Assembly (NCBI RefSeq): GCF_947172395.1
Contig: NC_069102.1
Location: 12,176,250 to 12,240,249, forward strand
Source: Bicyclus anynana
Lineage: Eukaryota; Arthropoda; Insecta; Lepidoptera; Nymphalidae
Length of the DNA: 64,000 bases
Reading direction: 5' to 3'
Shown here: positions 31,045 to 39,977 of the stretch, one piece after another
How the letters are laid out: each line of letters starts with the position of its first letter
Numbering within the stretch: the first letter of the stretch is position 1
The notes under the pieces: generated by a model
What the model was told of the DNA's origin: nothing
Seen by the model: the letters and a program-made list of their open reading frames with translations, nothing else
The model's database searches: none
Made by a program: the position numbers and the translations under genes

Positions 31045-31630
31045 CTGGTAATCAATCAAAGATTTCTTAAATAATATACTCGTAACTAGCCTATTTTTTT
31101 ATATTTTACAATTACTGTGATGGTGTGCTAACTTGTGCCCTATGTAGTCGTACTTTTAAGGCCAAAATAGGGTACATTAGTCACTGGAAAGCACACTAGA
31201 GACTATCCATCCGAGTTCCTTACCCAGACTTGAGGAGTCAGAAGCGTCGCTGTAGCCGAAATCGGCTTTGAGGCATCATCATTTTGCCGGCCTCCGTGGC
31301 GCAGTGGTATACACTGTTGATTTACATGACAGAGGTCAGGACGGAGGTTTTCTTAATTGGTCCAGGCTCGTGGGAGGCTTCGGCCGTGGCTGGTTCAAGA
31401 TTAAGCGTTGCGGTACCATGTCGTGTAGAAATCGAAAGGGGTGTGGACTTTCGTCCTCCTCCTATCAAGTTAGCCCGCTTCCATCTTAGATTGCATCGTC
31501 CCTTACCATCATGTGAGATTGTAGTCAAGAGCTAACTTGTAAAGAATAAAAAAAAGTAGTCTGTACGGCCTCTAATAGACAATATTTAGTTATTATTCGA
31601 AGAGGCACTAAAATAACAATCCAGTAATAC
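31045..31630 (-). other. intron carrying a SINE
   Basis: A 586-bp intron between two phase-matched exons. It contains a family A SINE in the opposite orientation to the gene (31288-31550). Confidence 0.65.
31288..31550 (+). mobile_element. SINE family A with internal deletions
   Basis: Starts GCCGGCCTCCGTGGCGCAGT. The B-box region is lost, and so is the TACCACCCTACCGG...CAAGCGATTT block. The 3' half from GTGTAGAAATCGAAAGGGGT to GAATAAAAAAAAG is intact. Confidence 0.85.
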
Positions 31631-31829
31631 CTGCATCCCAAACACGCTCGAATGTCCTCCTTGAGGCTCCGGGACAGAGTGCAGGAGGGACTCGCATCAG
31701 AGTCAGAAGTGGACCGAAGAGAGCCGTCGGTCTTCTCGGAGGAGAGTCGTCGCGGCTCTGGTTCGTATTGTTCGCTCTTTGGTAAGTTTGGTGACACGCG
31801 ACCATGGCTGCCGCCCGCGCTGCCGTAAC
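31631..31829 (-). CDS. internal exon of an unrecognised host gene (exon 3 seen)
   Basis: A 199-nt exon with acceptor TGTTTAG and donor CAG|GTATTA. It starts with two bases completing a Gly codon from the exon at 33274-33419 and ends with AG, completed to Arg by the next exon. The product is polar and Ser/Arg/Glu-rich: GYGSAGGSHGRVSPNLPKSE, QYEPEPRRLSSEKTDGSLRS, TSDSDASPSCTLSRSLKEDI, RACLGC. The low-complexity serine-rich text suits a disordered, possibly phosphorylated region. Function unknown. Confidence 0.7.
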
Positions 31830-31888
31830 CTAAACACAAATAAAGACAAATTGAATAATAAATAAGTCCGCTAACCCGGTTTTGAGCA

Positions 31889-31980
31889 GCGCGGTGGGTC
31901 TAAGCTCCATATCCCCTCTCCTTTAAAGAGCCCTGAGCCAATAGTAGGCCGTTAAAATGGGCAGATAATGATGATGATGA
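31889..31980 (+). mobile_element. SINE family C
   Basis: GTGGGTCTAAGCTCCATATC, CCTCTCCTTTAAAGAGCC, AGTAGGCCGTTAAAATGGGC and a GATAATGATGATGATGA tail. The inverse orientation copy is at 60807-60905. It lies in the intron between 31829 and 33274. Confidence 0.65.
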
Positions 31981-31984
31981 ATAA

Positions 31985-32636
31985 TCTATACTTATAATTA
32001 GCTGACGCCTGTTTAATCCGGTCCTATCGCAAAATCCGTTCTTAATGGATACCTATATTAACTATAAACTACATCCCTGCCAAATTTCAGCCTTGTGCAT
32101 CAAGCGGGTATCGAAATTTCGTGATGAATGAATGATCTTTCGCATTTATATGACTACGAACGATAAAACTGGACAGGTCAAATTCTGTAAGTACATTAAA
32201 AATATTTTGAAAAATTTAAATAAAGGGCATTTCACAATCGATACTGGAACCAGAAATATATATTTTTTTATTTTTTGTCTGTCTGTCCGTACTTTTATTG
32301 ACCGGGCATAACGTTGAAACTACTAAACGAATTTAAATGAAACTTGGCACGATTTCAGACCATAATACTGACGGATCTTCAGATATTTATGATTGGTGGT
32401 AAACATCTGCCTTAACCACAACCACGGTACCTAGATACTGTAGAAGGAACCACAAAATGACCTTACAAGTTGTGGTCAATTTAAAATAAGATTCAATAAC
32501 TCGATGAGCAATGTGAAACAGTCGAGCTGAGAATCCCAAGTGAAGCACATAACTTTAAAACGCATGTTTTTAATGAAAGAGTTGGCTTAGTTAAGAAGAC
32601 ATTTATTGCTACTATTCTTTTTAACTCCCGACCCAA
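31985..32636. other. intronic DNA with old LINE-tail-like pieces
   Basis: ATTAGCTGACGCC and CTGCCAAATTTCAGCC near 31995-32090 resemble the ends shared by D-type and RTE-related repeats. GTCTGTCTGTCCGTACTTTT at 32278 and AACTTGGCACGATTTCAGAC at 32342 resemble other interspersed repeats. No coding frame. Confidence 0.4.
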
Positions 32637-32965
32637 AAAGAGTGATGTTATAAATTTGACGTGTCTGTATGTCTGTCTGTCAGTCTGTTTGTGATACCAT
32701 AGCTCCTGAGCGAATGAAGCGATTTCAATTTAGTTTTTTTTGTATCAAAGGTGCCTTACGGATGAATTTTCTTAGACATATTTTCGGTTGAGCCGTTTAA
32801 AAGTTGTGGGGGGTGAAAGTGGGGAAGAACAACCGAATGTCTGCAAATATACTCAAGTATGGTCTCAAATGAAAGCGCCCGGTTAGGGAATATTGACGAC
32901 TTGATCGTGAGTGTAATTAATAATTTCATGACATTCGGGGGTTTTTCAAAATTTTAAATTGTATG
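32637..32965 (+). repeat. interspersed repeat related to 20107-20400
   Basis: GACGTGTCTGTATGTCTGTC, CATAGCTCCTGAGCGAATGA, GAACAACCGAATGTCTGCAA, CTTGATCGTGAGTGTAATTA and CATGACATTCGGGGGTTTTT. It lacks the fold-back extension of the other copy. Confidence 0.65.
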
Positions 32966-33049
32966 TACAGAACTTGAATAAACCCAATAACTCCGCACAA
33001 CGTGAGTATCACCGATGCCTCATCATTTCCGAAAATCACAATCTCTTCC

Positions 33050-33145
33050 TTAGAGAGAATCTTTACAAATAGTCAACTGACGTGTCAAAAGTGCTTGTAA
33101 ACTGAGCCTACTTGAAATAAATGATTTTTGATTTTTTTTGATTTA
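33050..33145 (+). repeat. LINE 3' tail fragment (family L)
   Basis: GAATCTTTACAAATAGTCAA, CTGACGTGTCAAAAGTGCTT and GTAAACTGAGCCTACTTG, then a TGATTTTTGATTTTTTTTG tail. It sits in the intron upstream of exon 33274-33419 in the gene's antisense orientation. Confidence 0.65.
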
Positions 33146-33273
33146 GAGTATAGCAGCTTACTGCAAGACTACAGACTGGGAAAATTCTTGAAGAAGGGTA
33201 GCGACACTTCAGTCGCGTCGTCCGACACCTCGAACTATAGCGGTTTAGACAAAACTACAGAATTAGAACAAAC

Positions 33274-33419
33274 CCGATGAAGTGGAGGGCGCTCGTCGCG
33301 GCACGCGCGGCGCGTCCGGCGCGTCTGTCGCGTCGGCGTCTGTCGCGTCATCTGGCGTCTCCTCGTCCACCACGATCACGACCTCCTGCTCCTCCTCCTC
33401 AGTGTACAGCGGGTTGGAT
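33274..33419 (-). CDS. internal exon of an unrecognised host gene (exon 2 seen)
   Basis: A 146-nt exon with acceptor CTCACCAG and donor G|GTTTGTT. It begins with one base that completes Arg from the AG end of either upstream cassette exon and ends with one base completing Gly in the next exon. The product reads RSNPLYTEEEEQEVVIVVDE, ETPDDATDADATDAPDAPRV, PRRAPSTSSG. It is strongly acidic, then Asp/Ala-repetitive. NPLY fits the NPxY pattern known to bind PTB domains in cytoplasmic tails of membrane proteins, but that role is inference. Confidence 0.7.
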
Positions 33420-33463
33420 CTGGTGAGAGACGACCATTAATCAATTATCTGTTACAACCTATT

Positions 33464-33732
33464 CAGCTCACTGTTGAGCTCGAGTCTCCTCTCAGAATGA
33501 GAGGAGTTAGACTAATAGTCCACCACGTTAGCCCAATGCATATTGACAGAATTCACACACAATTCTCAGGTATGCAGGTTTCCAGCTGATGTTTTTCCTT
33601 CACCGTTTGAGGGACGCGATATTTGGTTTCTTAAAATGCACACTATAAAGTTGGAGGTGCATGCCTCGAACCTGATTCGAACCTAACCCTTCCAAATTAA
33701 AGGTAATATCCACTGGGCTATCACGGCTTCAC
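33464..33732 (-). mobile_element. SINE family B
   Basis: Minus-strand copy with head GAAGCCGTGATAGCCCAGTG ending at 33732 and GAGCTCAACAGTGAGCTGAA at the low end. It lies in the long intron upstream of exon 33274-33419. Confidence 0.85.
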
Positions 33733-33824
33733 ATTAATCAATACGTATAAATAAATTGAACTGTCTTGTCAAATGCTTATAGTTAATTACACGATACTAA
33801 AATACAATCAAGCATTTTTAAACT

Positions 33825-33968
33825 TTATCTGTTTGTCCCTGCTAATCTCTGGAACGGCTGATTTTAACGGGACTTTCAGTGAGTGTAAACTTATGGAGCA
33901 AAATATAACTTTTAGCCCCGAAAACATCTATGGTTCCAGCGGGACTTTATAAAAACTGAATTTCACGT
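33825..33968 (+). repeat. D3-like repeat fragment
   Basis: CTGCTAATCTCTGGAACGGC, then CCCCGAAAACATCTATGGTT, CCAGCGGGACTTTATAAAAA and CTGAATTTCACG. Collinear with the GGTTCCCGCGGGAT...TGAATTCCACG part of 50758-51006. Confidence 0.5.
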
Positions 33969-34302
33969 ATAGTACGATTTTTTTTTATTCTTTACAAGTT
34001 AGCCCTTGACTACAATCTCACCTGATGGTAAGTGATGATGCAGTCTAAGATGGAAGCGGGCTAACTTGTTAAGAGGAGGATGAAAATCCACACCCCTTTC
34101 GGTTTCTACACGGCATCGTACTGGAACGCTAAATCGCTTGGCGGTACGTCTTTGCCGGTAGGGTGGTAACTAGCCACGGCCGAAGCCTCCTACCAGCCAG
34201 ACCTGGACAAATTAAGAAAATCTCAATCTGCCCAGCCGGGGATCGAACCCAGGACCTCCGTCTAGTAAATCCACCGCGCATACCACTGCGCCAGGGAGGC
34301 CG
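33969..34302 (-). mobile_element. SINE family A, full length
   Basis: T-run plus ATTCTTTACAAGTTAGCCCT at the low end and GCGCCAGGGAGGCCG at the high end. The body is complete. It is intronic and in the gene's sense orientation. Confidence 0.9.
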
Positions 34303-34304
34303 AT

Positions 34305-34427
34305 TATTAATTCCACTCAGTAAAATGACATGTGCAACTGTCATTGAAATGTCATTTATTGACTGGAATTAATAATCTTAAGTAAGATTAATCGTATCTA
34401 CGATTAATTCCAGTCAGTAAAATCACT
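34305..34427. repeat. small inverted-repeat cluster
   Basis: ATTAATTCCACTCAGTAAAA at 34308 and TTATTGACTGGAATTAAT at 34355 face each other. A third arm, GATTAATTCCAGTCAGTAAA, follows at about 34403. This may be a MITE with a duplicated end, or a partial inversion. Confidence 0.5.
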
Positions 34428-34590
34428 CATCACGCGGGCCGGGATGCGTGTAGCGATGAATGAAAAACCCACAACTGATGCTCGTCACTTCACACCAAAC
34501 GCACGATATCACACCCACGCAGTCTTTTCCCCTGTCACCCGCATATCATGGGAGTGTTATCAACAAACTTGCTAGACTATATAGGCTAAC
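34428..34590 (+). mobile_element. MITE family J, left end diverged
   Basis: Shares GCGATGAATGAAAAACCCAC, GATGCTCGTCACTTCAC, CGCATATCATGGGAGTGTT and AACAAACTTGC with 29864-30033. The left terminal repeat is not recognisable. Confidence 0.65.
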
Positions 34591-34729
34591 TCGCAGTGAT
34601 CTACCATTTTTTCATATAAATACAACACCAAAGAAACACCTTTAAAATATCGAACTGGGTTTACATTACTACTGATTGCCAATTGTATACTAGTATATCA
34701 AAATATTGATATACTAGAATACAATTGAT

Positions 34730-35046
34730 ACGTGGTAGCCCAGTGGATACGTGATAGCCCAGTGGATACGACCGCTGCCTCAGATTCCGGAGGGTGTGGG
34801 TTCGAATCCGGTCCGGGGCATGCACCTCCAACTTTTCAGTTGTGTGCATTTTAAGAAATTAAATATCACATGTCTCAAACGGTGAAGGAAAACATCGTGA
34901 GGAAACCTGCATACCAGAGAATTTTCTTAATTCTCTGAGTGTGTGAAGTCTGCCAATCCGCATTGGGCCAGCGTGGTGGACTATTAACCTAACCCCTCTC
35001 ATTCTGAGAGGAGACTCGAGCTCAGCAGTGAGCCGAATATGGGTTG
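34730..35046 (+). mobile_element. SINE family B with duplicated A-box
   Basis: The head is repeated: GTGGTAGCCCAGTGGATAC is followed directly by GTGATAGCCCAGTGGATAC, 19 bp each, doubling the A-box. B-box GGTTCGAATCC is intact and the copy is complete to GAATATGGGTTGATGATTAC. Confidence 0.9.
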
Positions 35047-36418
35047 ATGATTACGATATCAAAATATTATATTAAATTTTATTACCAGCAGCTTAAATCC
35101 ATCGATCATCAGTGTCTGCTACAATTCACTCATCAACTGAGAAGCTAATGACGCAAGCCGATGAAGACAAATTACTTATTCGAAATTAGTTCATCTATAG
35201 AAATCTGATATAATAGAACATCAAATGAATGGAAGGTAACTAATAAATAGTCTAAGAGATAGTGCAGTGTTCGTTCAGAGTATTTCAACATGTAGTTATG
35301 TAGATAACTTGTTCTTGTTCAAGTGTTGGTTTTTGCAATGTAACATTATCCTCTCTGCAAATATTATTGCAGGTAAACTAAACAAAACTAAATATTTTCC
35401 AAAGAAAATAACGTTTTTACAGTTATATAGAAACGTCTTTGCATTTATTTTGTGGTTATAGTGCAGTTATTTATCCATTAGACACAGATTTAATGAAAAT
35501 TTGTAAAAGACAATGAAAAATTGAGAAGCGAAGAGACTGATCGAATAAGGTAACGAAACTACAACGTTGAAAGGTGAAACATTGCTTCCATAAACATAGA
35601 CGTAAACACTTATACTCTCTACAATCTACATAGACCCTATGCATAGATATATACATTTAGACTTGTTAAATCATTACACGGTGCAATAATAGCTGTTACA
35701 TATTTTTAATCAATGAAATTGGAAAGGCCACTAGCCCATACGACGTCGGCCCAGATAACCCAAGTGTACCCCCATTTAAAAGTAAATGGAGATGATAATA
35801 TGATGTATAAATAAGGAAAATAAGGCAAAACATTTTGCCCTATTTTCGAAGCGGCGGCGAAGTACCATTTGAAGCTGTTGCTTTGTATTATTTTTTTCTG
35901 TAACAAACAATCGAATCGTAAGTCTACAAAAAATATCGTAAAACTCAATATAAAGATGAATTAAAAATGTCGTACTAAACTTTTTTTGATAAAGTAATGA
36001 TTTCATTATTAAAGTAGAATTATCAAGATTTTTTGGATATAAGTAAACTGCCGGGTTAGGGTAGGGATGGGCATTCCCCTTTGTAAAACTAATTCAATCG
36101 TCGTTATCCTCGCACGTCTTGTTTTATTGTAATAACTGCCCAAAATGTTACGGCACAAAATTTTTACAAAAAAGTCGATCGAAACACCTTGAACAAACCC
36201 TCCGCTAGCTCTCGGACTATACATAATTTCTGCAATAATATCAGCTCCTACATGCACGTAGGCGATCTTTTCAAAGCCTGTCTACGTCTAATGTAATCAA
36301 CTAATCAGAAATCGCTTTGGCTAATGTTGCGCATCCGAGTTGGAAGGTGATATAAAGCACGATCATGATATCCATAGACAAAAACATACCATACTATAAC
36401 ATAGCATAGCTTAAAGTT
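35047..36418. other. intronic DNA without recognisable elements
   Basis: The longest stretch (about 1.4 kb) free of repeat families in the middle of the window. Short open frames (up to 82 codons at 36009-36257) show no domain. If the minus-strand gene is real, this is inside its long intron. Confidence 0.45.
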
Positions 36419-36571
36419 TCAAAATAAACTTAATTTATTCCAAGTAGGTTTAGTTTACAAGCACTTTTGAAACGACAAGTTTTACTATTTGTGTCTACTC
36501 TACTACCATTTTCTGCTGAGAAGAGACAAAAGTCAACAGTAGCTCTTTTAAAATCATTCTGTACAAAATTT
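36419..36571 (-). repeat. LINE 3' tail fragment (family L)
   Basis: TTATTCCAAGTAGGTTTAGT, TTACAAGCACTTTTGAAACG and TTTCTGCTGAGAAGAGAC match 51733-51960. Minus orientation. Confidence 0.65.
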
Positions 36572-36581
36572 ATTATTTAAA

Positions 36582-36727
36582 CCGACTAATATAAGCATAA
36601 AATATTATTGTTTGTTTGTTTGTCTGGACTAATTGAAAAAAAATTGTAACCTACATTATCCCTAAATAGAATTTTATCACCGTATTCTCACAGGAACAGG
36701 AACTACGCGAGTGAAACTGTGGGGGTC
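36582..36727 (+). mobile_element. Helitron-like element, degraded
   Basis: GACTAATATAAGCATAAAAT, the TTGTTTGTTTGTTTGTCTGG run, ATCACCGTATTCTCACAGGA and ACTACGCGAGTGAAACTGTG. Both ends are eroded. Confidence 0.5.
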
Positions 36728-36747
36728 TGATAACTAACTCTTTGAAA

Positions 36748-36906
36748 GCCTCAATAGCACAACGGTCAAGAGACCGGACTCATCACCGAGAATTCATGGT
36801 TCGATCCCCGCCCGCTCGGCTGGACTATTGATGTAACCTCATAACACAGTCTTTTCCGACTATGGAACCAGGAATATTGGACATATTTTAAATATATGGC
36901 ATAAAT
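36748..36906 (+). mobile_element. SINE family P
   Basis: GCCTCAATAGCACAACGGTC head, B-box GGTTCGATCCC, ending AATATTGGACATATTTTAAA. Confidence 0.8.
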
Positions 36907-37459
36907 CCTTAAATACTATAGGTATTAAAGTTATAAGGTTATTTATGTACTTATCTACACTTTATTTTGTACACCGCAACAGAAGAAAAAAAAAACAAAC
37001 AGTAAGACAGAAAAAGTGTAGAAGTAGGAGAAAAGGCGGCCTTATCGCTACACAGCGATTTCTTCCAGGCAACCTTGGGTTTAGGGAAATGCGAGAACAC
37101 GAAAATGCAGGTTGTCTTTAATTTAGAAATGGGATCTAAATTCTAACACGGAACCCTAACAAGGCTCGCACAAGCATCACATAACTAAAATCTAGATACG
37201 CACGATGCATGCGAAATTGCTACGGAGTCATTGTCAAGTCGTTGACCTCATAACTGGTTTGCATCGACAAACTTGAACGCTTCTTGTTGATACAATGTGG
37301 CCCTTAACACAAGGGAATAGAGATGTAGAGACTGCATGAGATGCATGCAGTGTTGTTTTGCCTGGAAAATTGCTGTATAACTTTATTTACGTTGATATGA
37401 ATAAGTTAAGATACGTATTTCCTCAGAAATGTAGGAGCTACTTATTTGTTATTTGCAAT
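36907..37459. other. noncoding DNA, no gene seen
   Basis: Contains CTAAATTCTAACACGGAACCCTAA-like text near 37137-37160, a possible end of the CGGAACCCTAAAA repeat. Otherwise nothing. Confidence 0.4.
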
Positions 37460-37690
37460 TTTTTTTTTAATTTTGTTTATGCAAGTGCTTAGCTGACTGA
37501 TGGTAAGCGATGATGCAGTCTATGATGGAAGGCGCTTGCCTAAAAGATGCCTATTCACTCTTGACTTGAAGATACCCATATTGTAGGTGGCGGAGAAAAC
37601 GGATGCTGGAAGAACATTCCACGTATAGACTTATATATCTTTCAAAGAAAGTTTTTTGTAAGTTCAGAAGAATGACACCGATTAATAAAA
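37460..37690 (-). repeat. unclassified repeat sharing the SINE A 3' motif
   Basis: CTGATGGTAAGCGATGATGC and GTCTATGATGGAAGGCGCTT followed by AGATGCCTATTCACTCTTGA and GTGGCGGAGAAAACGGATGC. The first block resembles the family A 3' end and the rest does not. Probably the 3' part of a LINE related to the SINE tail, by inference. Confidence 0.5.
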
Positions 37691-37704
37691 ATACTCGTAT
37701 TCAT

Positions 37705-37938
37705 TTTTTTCATTTATTTACAAGTTAGCTCTTGTACAATATCATTTGATAGTAAGTGATGATGCATGGAAGCGCGCTGACCTGTTAGAGAAAAGATGAA
37801 AACGATACCCCTTTCGGTTTCTACACGACATCGTACCGGAACGCTAAATCGCTTGGCGGTAGGTACATCTTTTGTAGGGTGGTAACTAACCACGACCAAA
37901 GCCTCCCACTAGCCAGACCTGAACCAATTAAGAAAAAT
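37705..37938 (-). mobile_element. SINE family A, head missing
   Basis: T-run and CATTTATTTACAAGTTAGCT at the low end, then CCCCTTTCGGTTTCTACACG, GTACCGGAACGCTAAATCGC and CCACTAGCCAGACCTGAAC. It is diverged and lacks the tRNA-like head. Confidence 0.8.
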
Positions 37939-38317
37939 AAAATATCGTCTACAAATTGAGTTGTGTGTCCAAAAAGTGTAAAAACTGTATATATGGTACT
38001 GGTAATATTTGTTTCGACATATTTTCCTAACGACACAAATATGCATTAATAGTTATTTTATTTGACATATTTTAAAACAGGCTATTAAGTTTTTATATAA
38101 GTTTAATATATCAATGGCAGTGAATTGAATATGAATTTCCTGATATTCCGCAGTTGAGGAATTGGTTACTGTTTGAATAGCCCGATGGTACAAGCCCTTT
38201 CTCTTTTGTTCTTTATGTTCAAAACCACTTAACTATCTTTACATAAATAAAGGTATTCTGGGTTCTGATAATCAACATACTTATTACTTGGGAACCTTCA
38301 GAAAATACACAATTAGA
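37939..38317. other. noncoding DNA, no gene seen
   Basis: Nothing assignable. Confidence 0.4.
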
Positions 38318-38425
38318 AAAACTGGCCAAGTGCGTGCTGGGTCATGTGCATGGTTCCGTTGGTTTTCGTCACCAATACCGACTTAGAATACCAACCAATG
38401 GTTTTTGATTGGTCGAATACTCCTC
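38318..38425 (+). repeat. left half of a CGGAACCCTAAAA-type repeat
   Basis: AACTGGCCAAGTGCGTGCTG, GTCATGTGCATGGTTCCGTT and CCGACTTAGAATACCAAC. It matches 15539-15660. The probable right half lies 510 bp away at 38935-39003, beyond the duplicated exons. Confidence 0.6.
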
Positions 38426-38449
38426 TTATAAATTTAGCTGGCAGCGCGA

Positions 38450-38504
38450 AAAGCTTAGAGCGAGAAGGGCGCTTCTGCGAAGTCCCCCTTCTTACTCATC
38501 CACT
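38450..38504 (-). pseudogene. broken third copy of the cassette exon
   Basis: After an acceptor-like ATATTTCAG, the sequence AGTGGATGAGTAAGAAGGGG starts like the two exons above. GGGGGACTTCGC and GCGCCCTTCTCGC parallel their GGGGGGCTGCGC and GCGCCCCCCTCGC. In the frame used by those exons it gives Ser-Gly-stop, so it could only truncate the protein. It is separated from 38535 by 30 nt. Confidence 0.5.
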
Positions 38505-38534
38505 CTGAAATATTCCTAACAGACAGGAACAGAC

Positions 38535-38641
38535 CTGACCATATCTCTGTAGGCGCGCAGGGGGTGTGTAGGCGCGGGCGGCGCGAGGGGGGCGCCTGCA
38601 CCCGCGCAGCCCCCCGCGTCGCTCTCCCTGCGCCTTCCACT
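38535..38641 (-). CDS. cassette exon B of a tandem exon pair (alternative exon 1 seen)
   Basis: A 107-nt exon with acceptor GTTTCAG and donor ATGGTCAG|GTCTGT. The frame starts on a codon boundary and ends with AG, completed to Arg by exon 33274-33419. The product reads SGRRRESDAGGCAGAGAPLA, PPAPTHPLRAYRDMV. It duplicates exon A over most of its length but differs at both ends. The gap to exon A is 23 nt, too short for a normal insect intron. Using both exons in one message would shift the frame and stop soon after. Confidence 0.55.
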
Positions 38642-38664
38642 CTGAAACACTCCTGAGTCTGTAC

Positions 38665-38780
38665 CTGAGCACAGGCGGCATGTCACCGAGGGCGCGCAGG
38701 GGGTGTGTCGGCGCGGGCGGCGCGAGGGGGGCGCCTGCGCCCGCGCAGCCCCCCGCCTCGCCTTCGCGGCGCCCTCCACT
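38665..38780 (-). CDS. cassette exon A of a tandem exon pair (alternative exon 1 seen)
   Basis: A 116-nt exon with acceptor GTTTCAG and donor GTGCTCAG|GTACAG. It has the same phases as exon B. The product reads SGGRREGEAGGCAGAGAPLA, PPAPTHPLRALGDMPPVL, then Arg across the junction and SNPLYTEEEE in the next exon. Gly/Ala/Pro-rich and GC-rich (above 75%). The upstream exon is outside what I could recognise. The start of the gene is unknown. Confidence 0.6.
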
Positions 38781-38852
38781 CTGAAACAATACAAAATGCT
38801 AGAATAGCTATACCACAAAATACACCAGTACAAGACTATACTAATGTTCACT

Positions 38853-38905
38853 ATTATCAGCCGATGACAGACATAGGTTTCTCTTAAGGTCTTCCAAATG
38901 GATAG
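38853..38905 (-). repeat. short RTE-like LINE end
   Basis: TTATCAGCCGATGACAGACA, TAGGTTTCTCTTAAGGTC and TTCCAAATGG resemble the 3' end at 52862 and 54103. Very short and diverged. Confidence 0.45.
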
Positions 38906-38934
38906 GGCTTGTATCCCTAAATGAGTATTGCCCT

Positions 38935-39005
38935 ATAGTATAACCGCGGACAGACAGACATGGCGAAACTGTAACGGTTCTTGTGGACTACGGAACCCTA
39001 AAAAA
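38935..39005 (+). repeat. right half of a CGGAACCCTAAAA-type repeat
   Basis: TAACCGCGGACAGACAGACA, TGGCGAAACTGTAACGGTTC and GGACTACGGAACCCTAAAAA, as at 16318-16392. Confidence 0.6.
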
Positions 39006-39394
39006 AGAGTTTCGGACTTTCGCATAATTTAACTCTAGTGTTGAACACTCACAAAAATCAACAAGTTTTCAAGATACAACAAAGCGTTACAACATTTATT
39101 TTAAACATAATCTGAACATTAAAAAAAAACTGTAATTTCAACCAAATAATTGAGTGCGCAATCTACTTAATCTCAAAACGCGATCTGTTTTCCTTATTCT
39201 TAAACCGACATAATTATTATCTTGCATACAAATAAACAGATATAAATTATTCTTATGTATCCAAGTTACATGATAAGATCTACAGTGTAACAAGTAAACA
39301 AAGAAATATTGGATGCGCTTGTGTTTAGTTGTGCAATGATTTAATTATTCTTTTTTATTAACGCCCTCTCTGACGCTGTTGCTAATGTCAACAT
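39006..39394. other. AT-rich DNA, no gene seen
   Basis: Nothing assignable. Confidence 0.4.
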
Positions 39395-39526
39395 GTAATC
39401 TTTACATGTTAGCCCTTGGCTACAATCTCATCTGATGGTAAGTGGTGATGCAATCTATGGTGGAAGCGGGTTATTATGTCAGTTGGATGAAAATCCACAC
39501 CCCTTTCGGTTTCTATATCGGCTGAT
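39395..39526 (-). mobile_element. SINE family A 3' part, minus
   Basis: CTTTACATGTTAGCCCTTGG, CATCTGATGGTAAGTGGTGA and ACACCCCTTTCGGTTTCTAT. It stops at TATCGG, where a plus-strand copy of the same family begins shortly after. Confidence 0.8.
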
Positions 39527-39544
39527 TTGGCTTTCGAAATTCGT

Positions 39545-39740
39545 CCAAGACTGGCTGATTATCACTAGTTACCACCGACAAAGACGTACCGCCAAGCGAT
39601 TTAGCGTTCCGGTACGATGTCGTATAGAAACCGAACGGGGTGTAGATTTTCATCCTCCTAACAAGTAAGCCCGCTTCCATCTTAGATTGCATCATCACTT
39701 ACCATCAGGTGAGATTATAATCAAGGGCTGGCTTGTAAGC
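39545..39740 (+). mobile_element. SINE family A 3' part, plus
   Basis: GTCCAAGACTGGCTG, GACAAAGACGTACCGCCAAG, GTACGATGTCGTATAGAAAC and CATCAGGTGAGATTATAATC. Head-to-head with the minus copy just upstream: an inverted pair with an 18-bp spacer. Confidence 0.8.
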
Positions 39741-39835
39741 CGTGGTCCGTGGGTAGTTATCATACCACCGTATCGAATAAGACGTACCGCAAAGCGATTT
39801 GTTGTACACTAAACGATGCCCAGCAGTTTTACTCG

Positions 39836-39977
39836 ATTAGTTCCCGATATCGTAGGAATACGGGGATAAAATGGTTTTCTAGTGGTAAAAGAGTTTTCAA
39901 AATCGGTTCAGTAAATTCAGAGAGTATCCTTCATTAAAACACCACAAAGATTACCTTTTTATAATATTGGTGTATAG
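39836..39977 (-). mobile_element. Helitron-like D2 element
   Basis: TTAGTTCCCGATATCGTAGG, AATACGGGGATAAAATGG, TTCAAAATCGGTTCAGTAAA and the TC end in TCTATACACCAATATTATAA on the minus strand. Confidence 0.65.

Noticed and set aside
38455..38851. Overlapping minus-strand frames read through the exon array as one long exon
   Set aside because: Read-through gives a frame that does not match the phase of the next exon, while splicing at the GT sites after A or B does.
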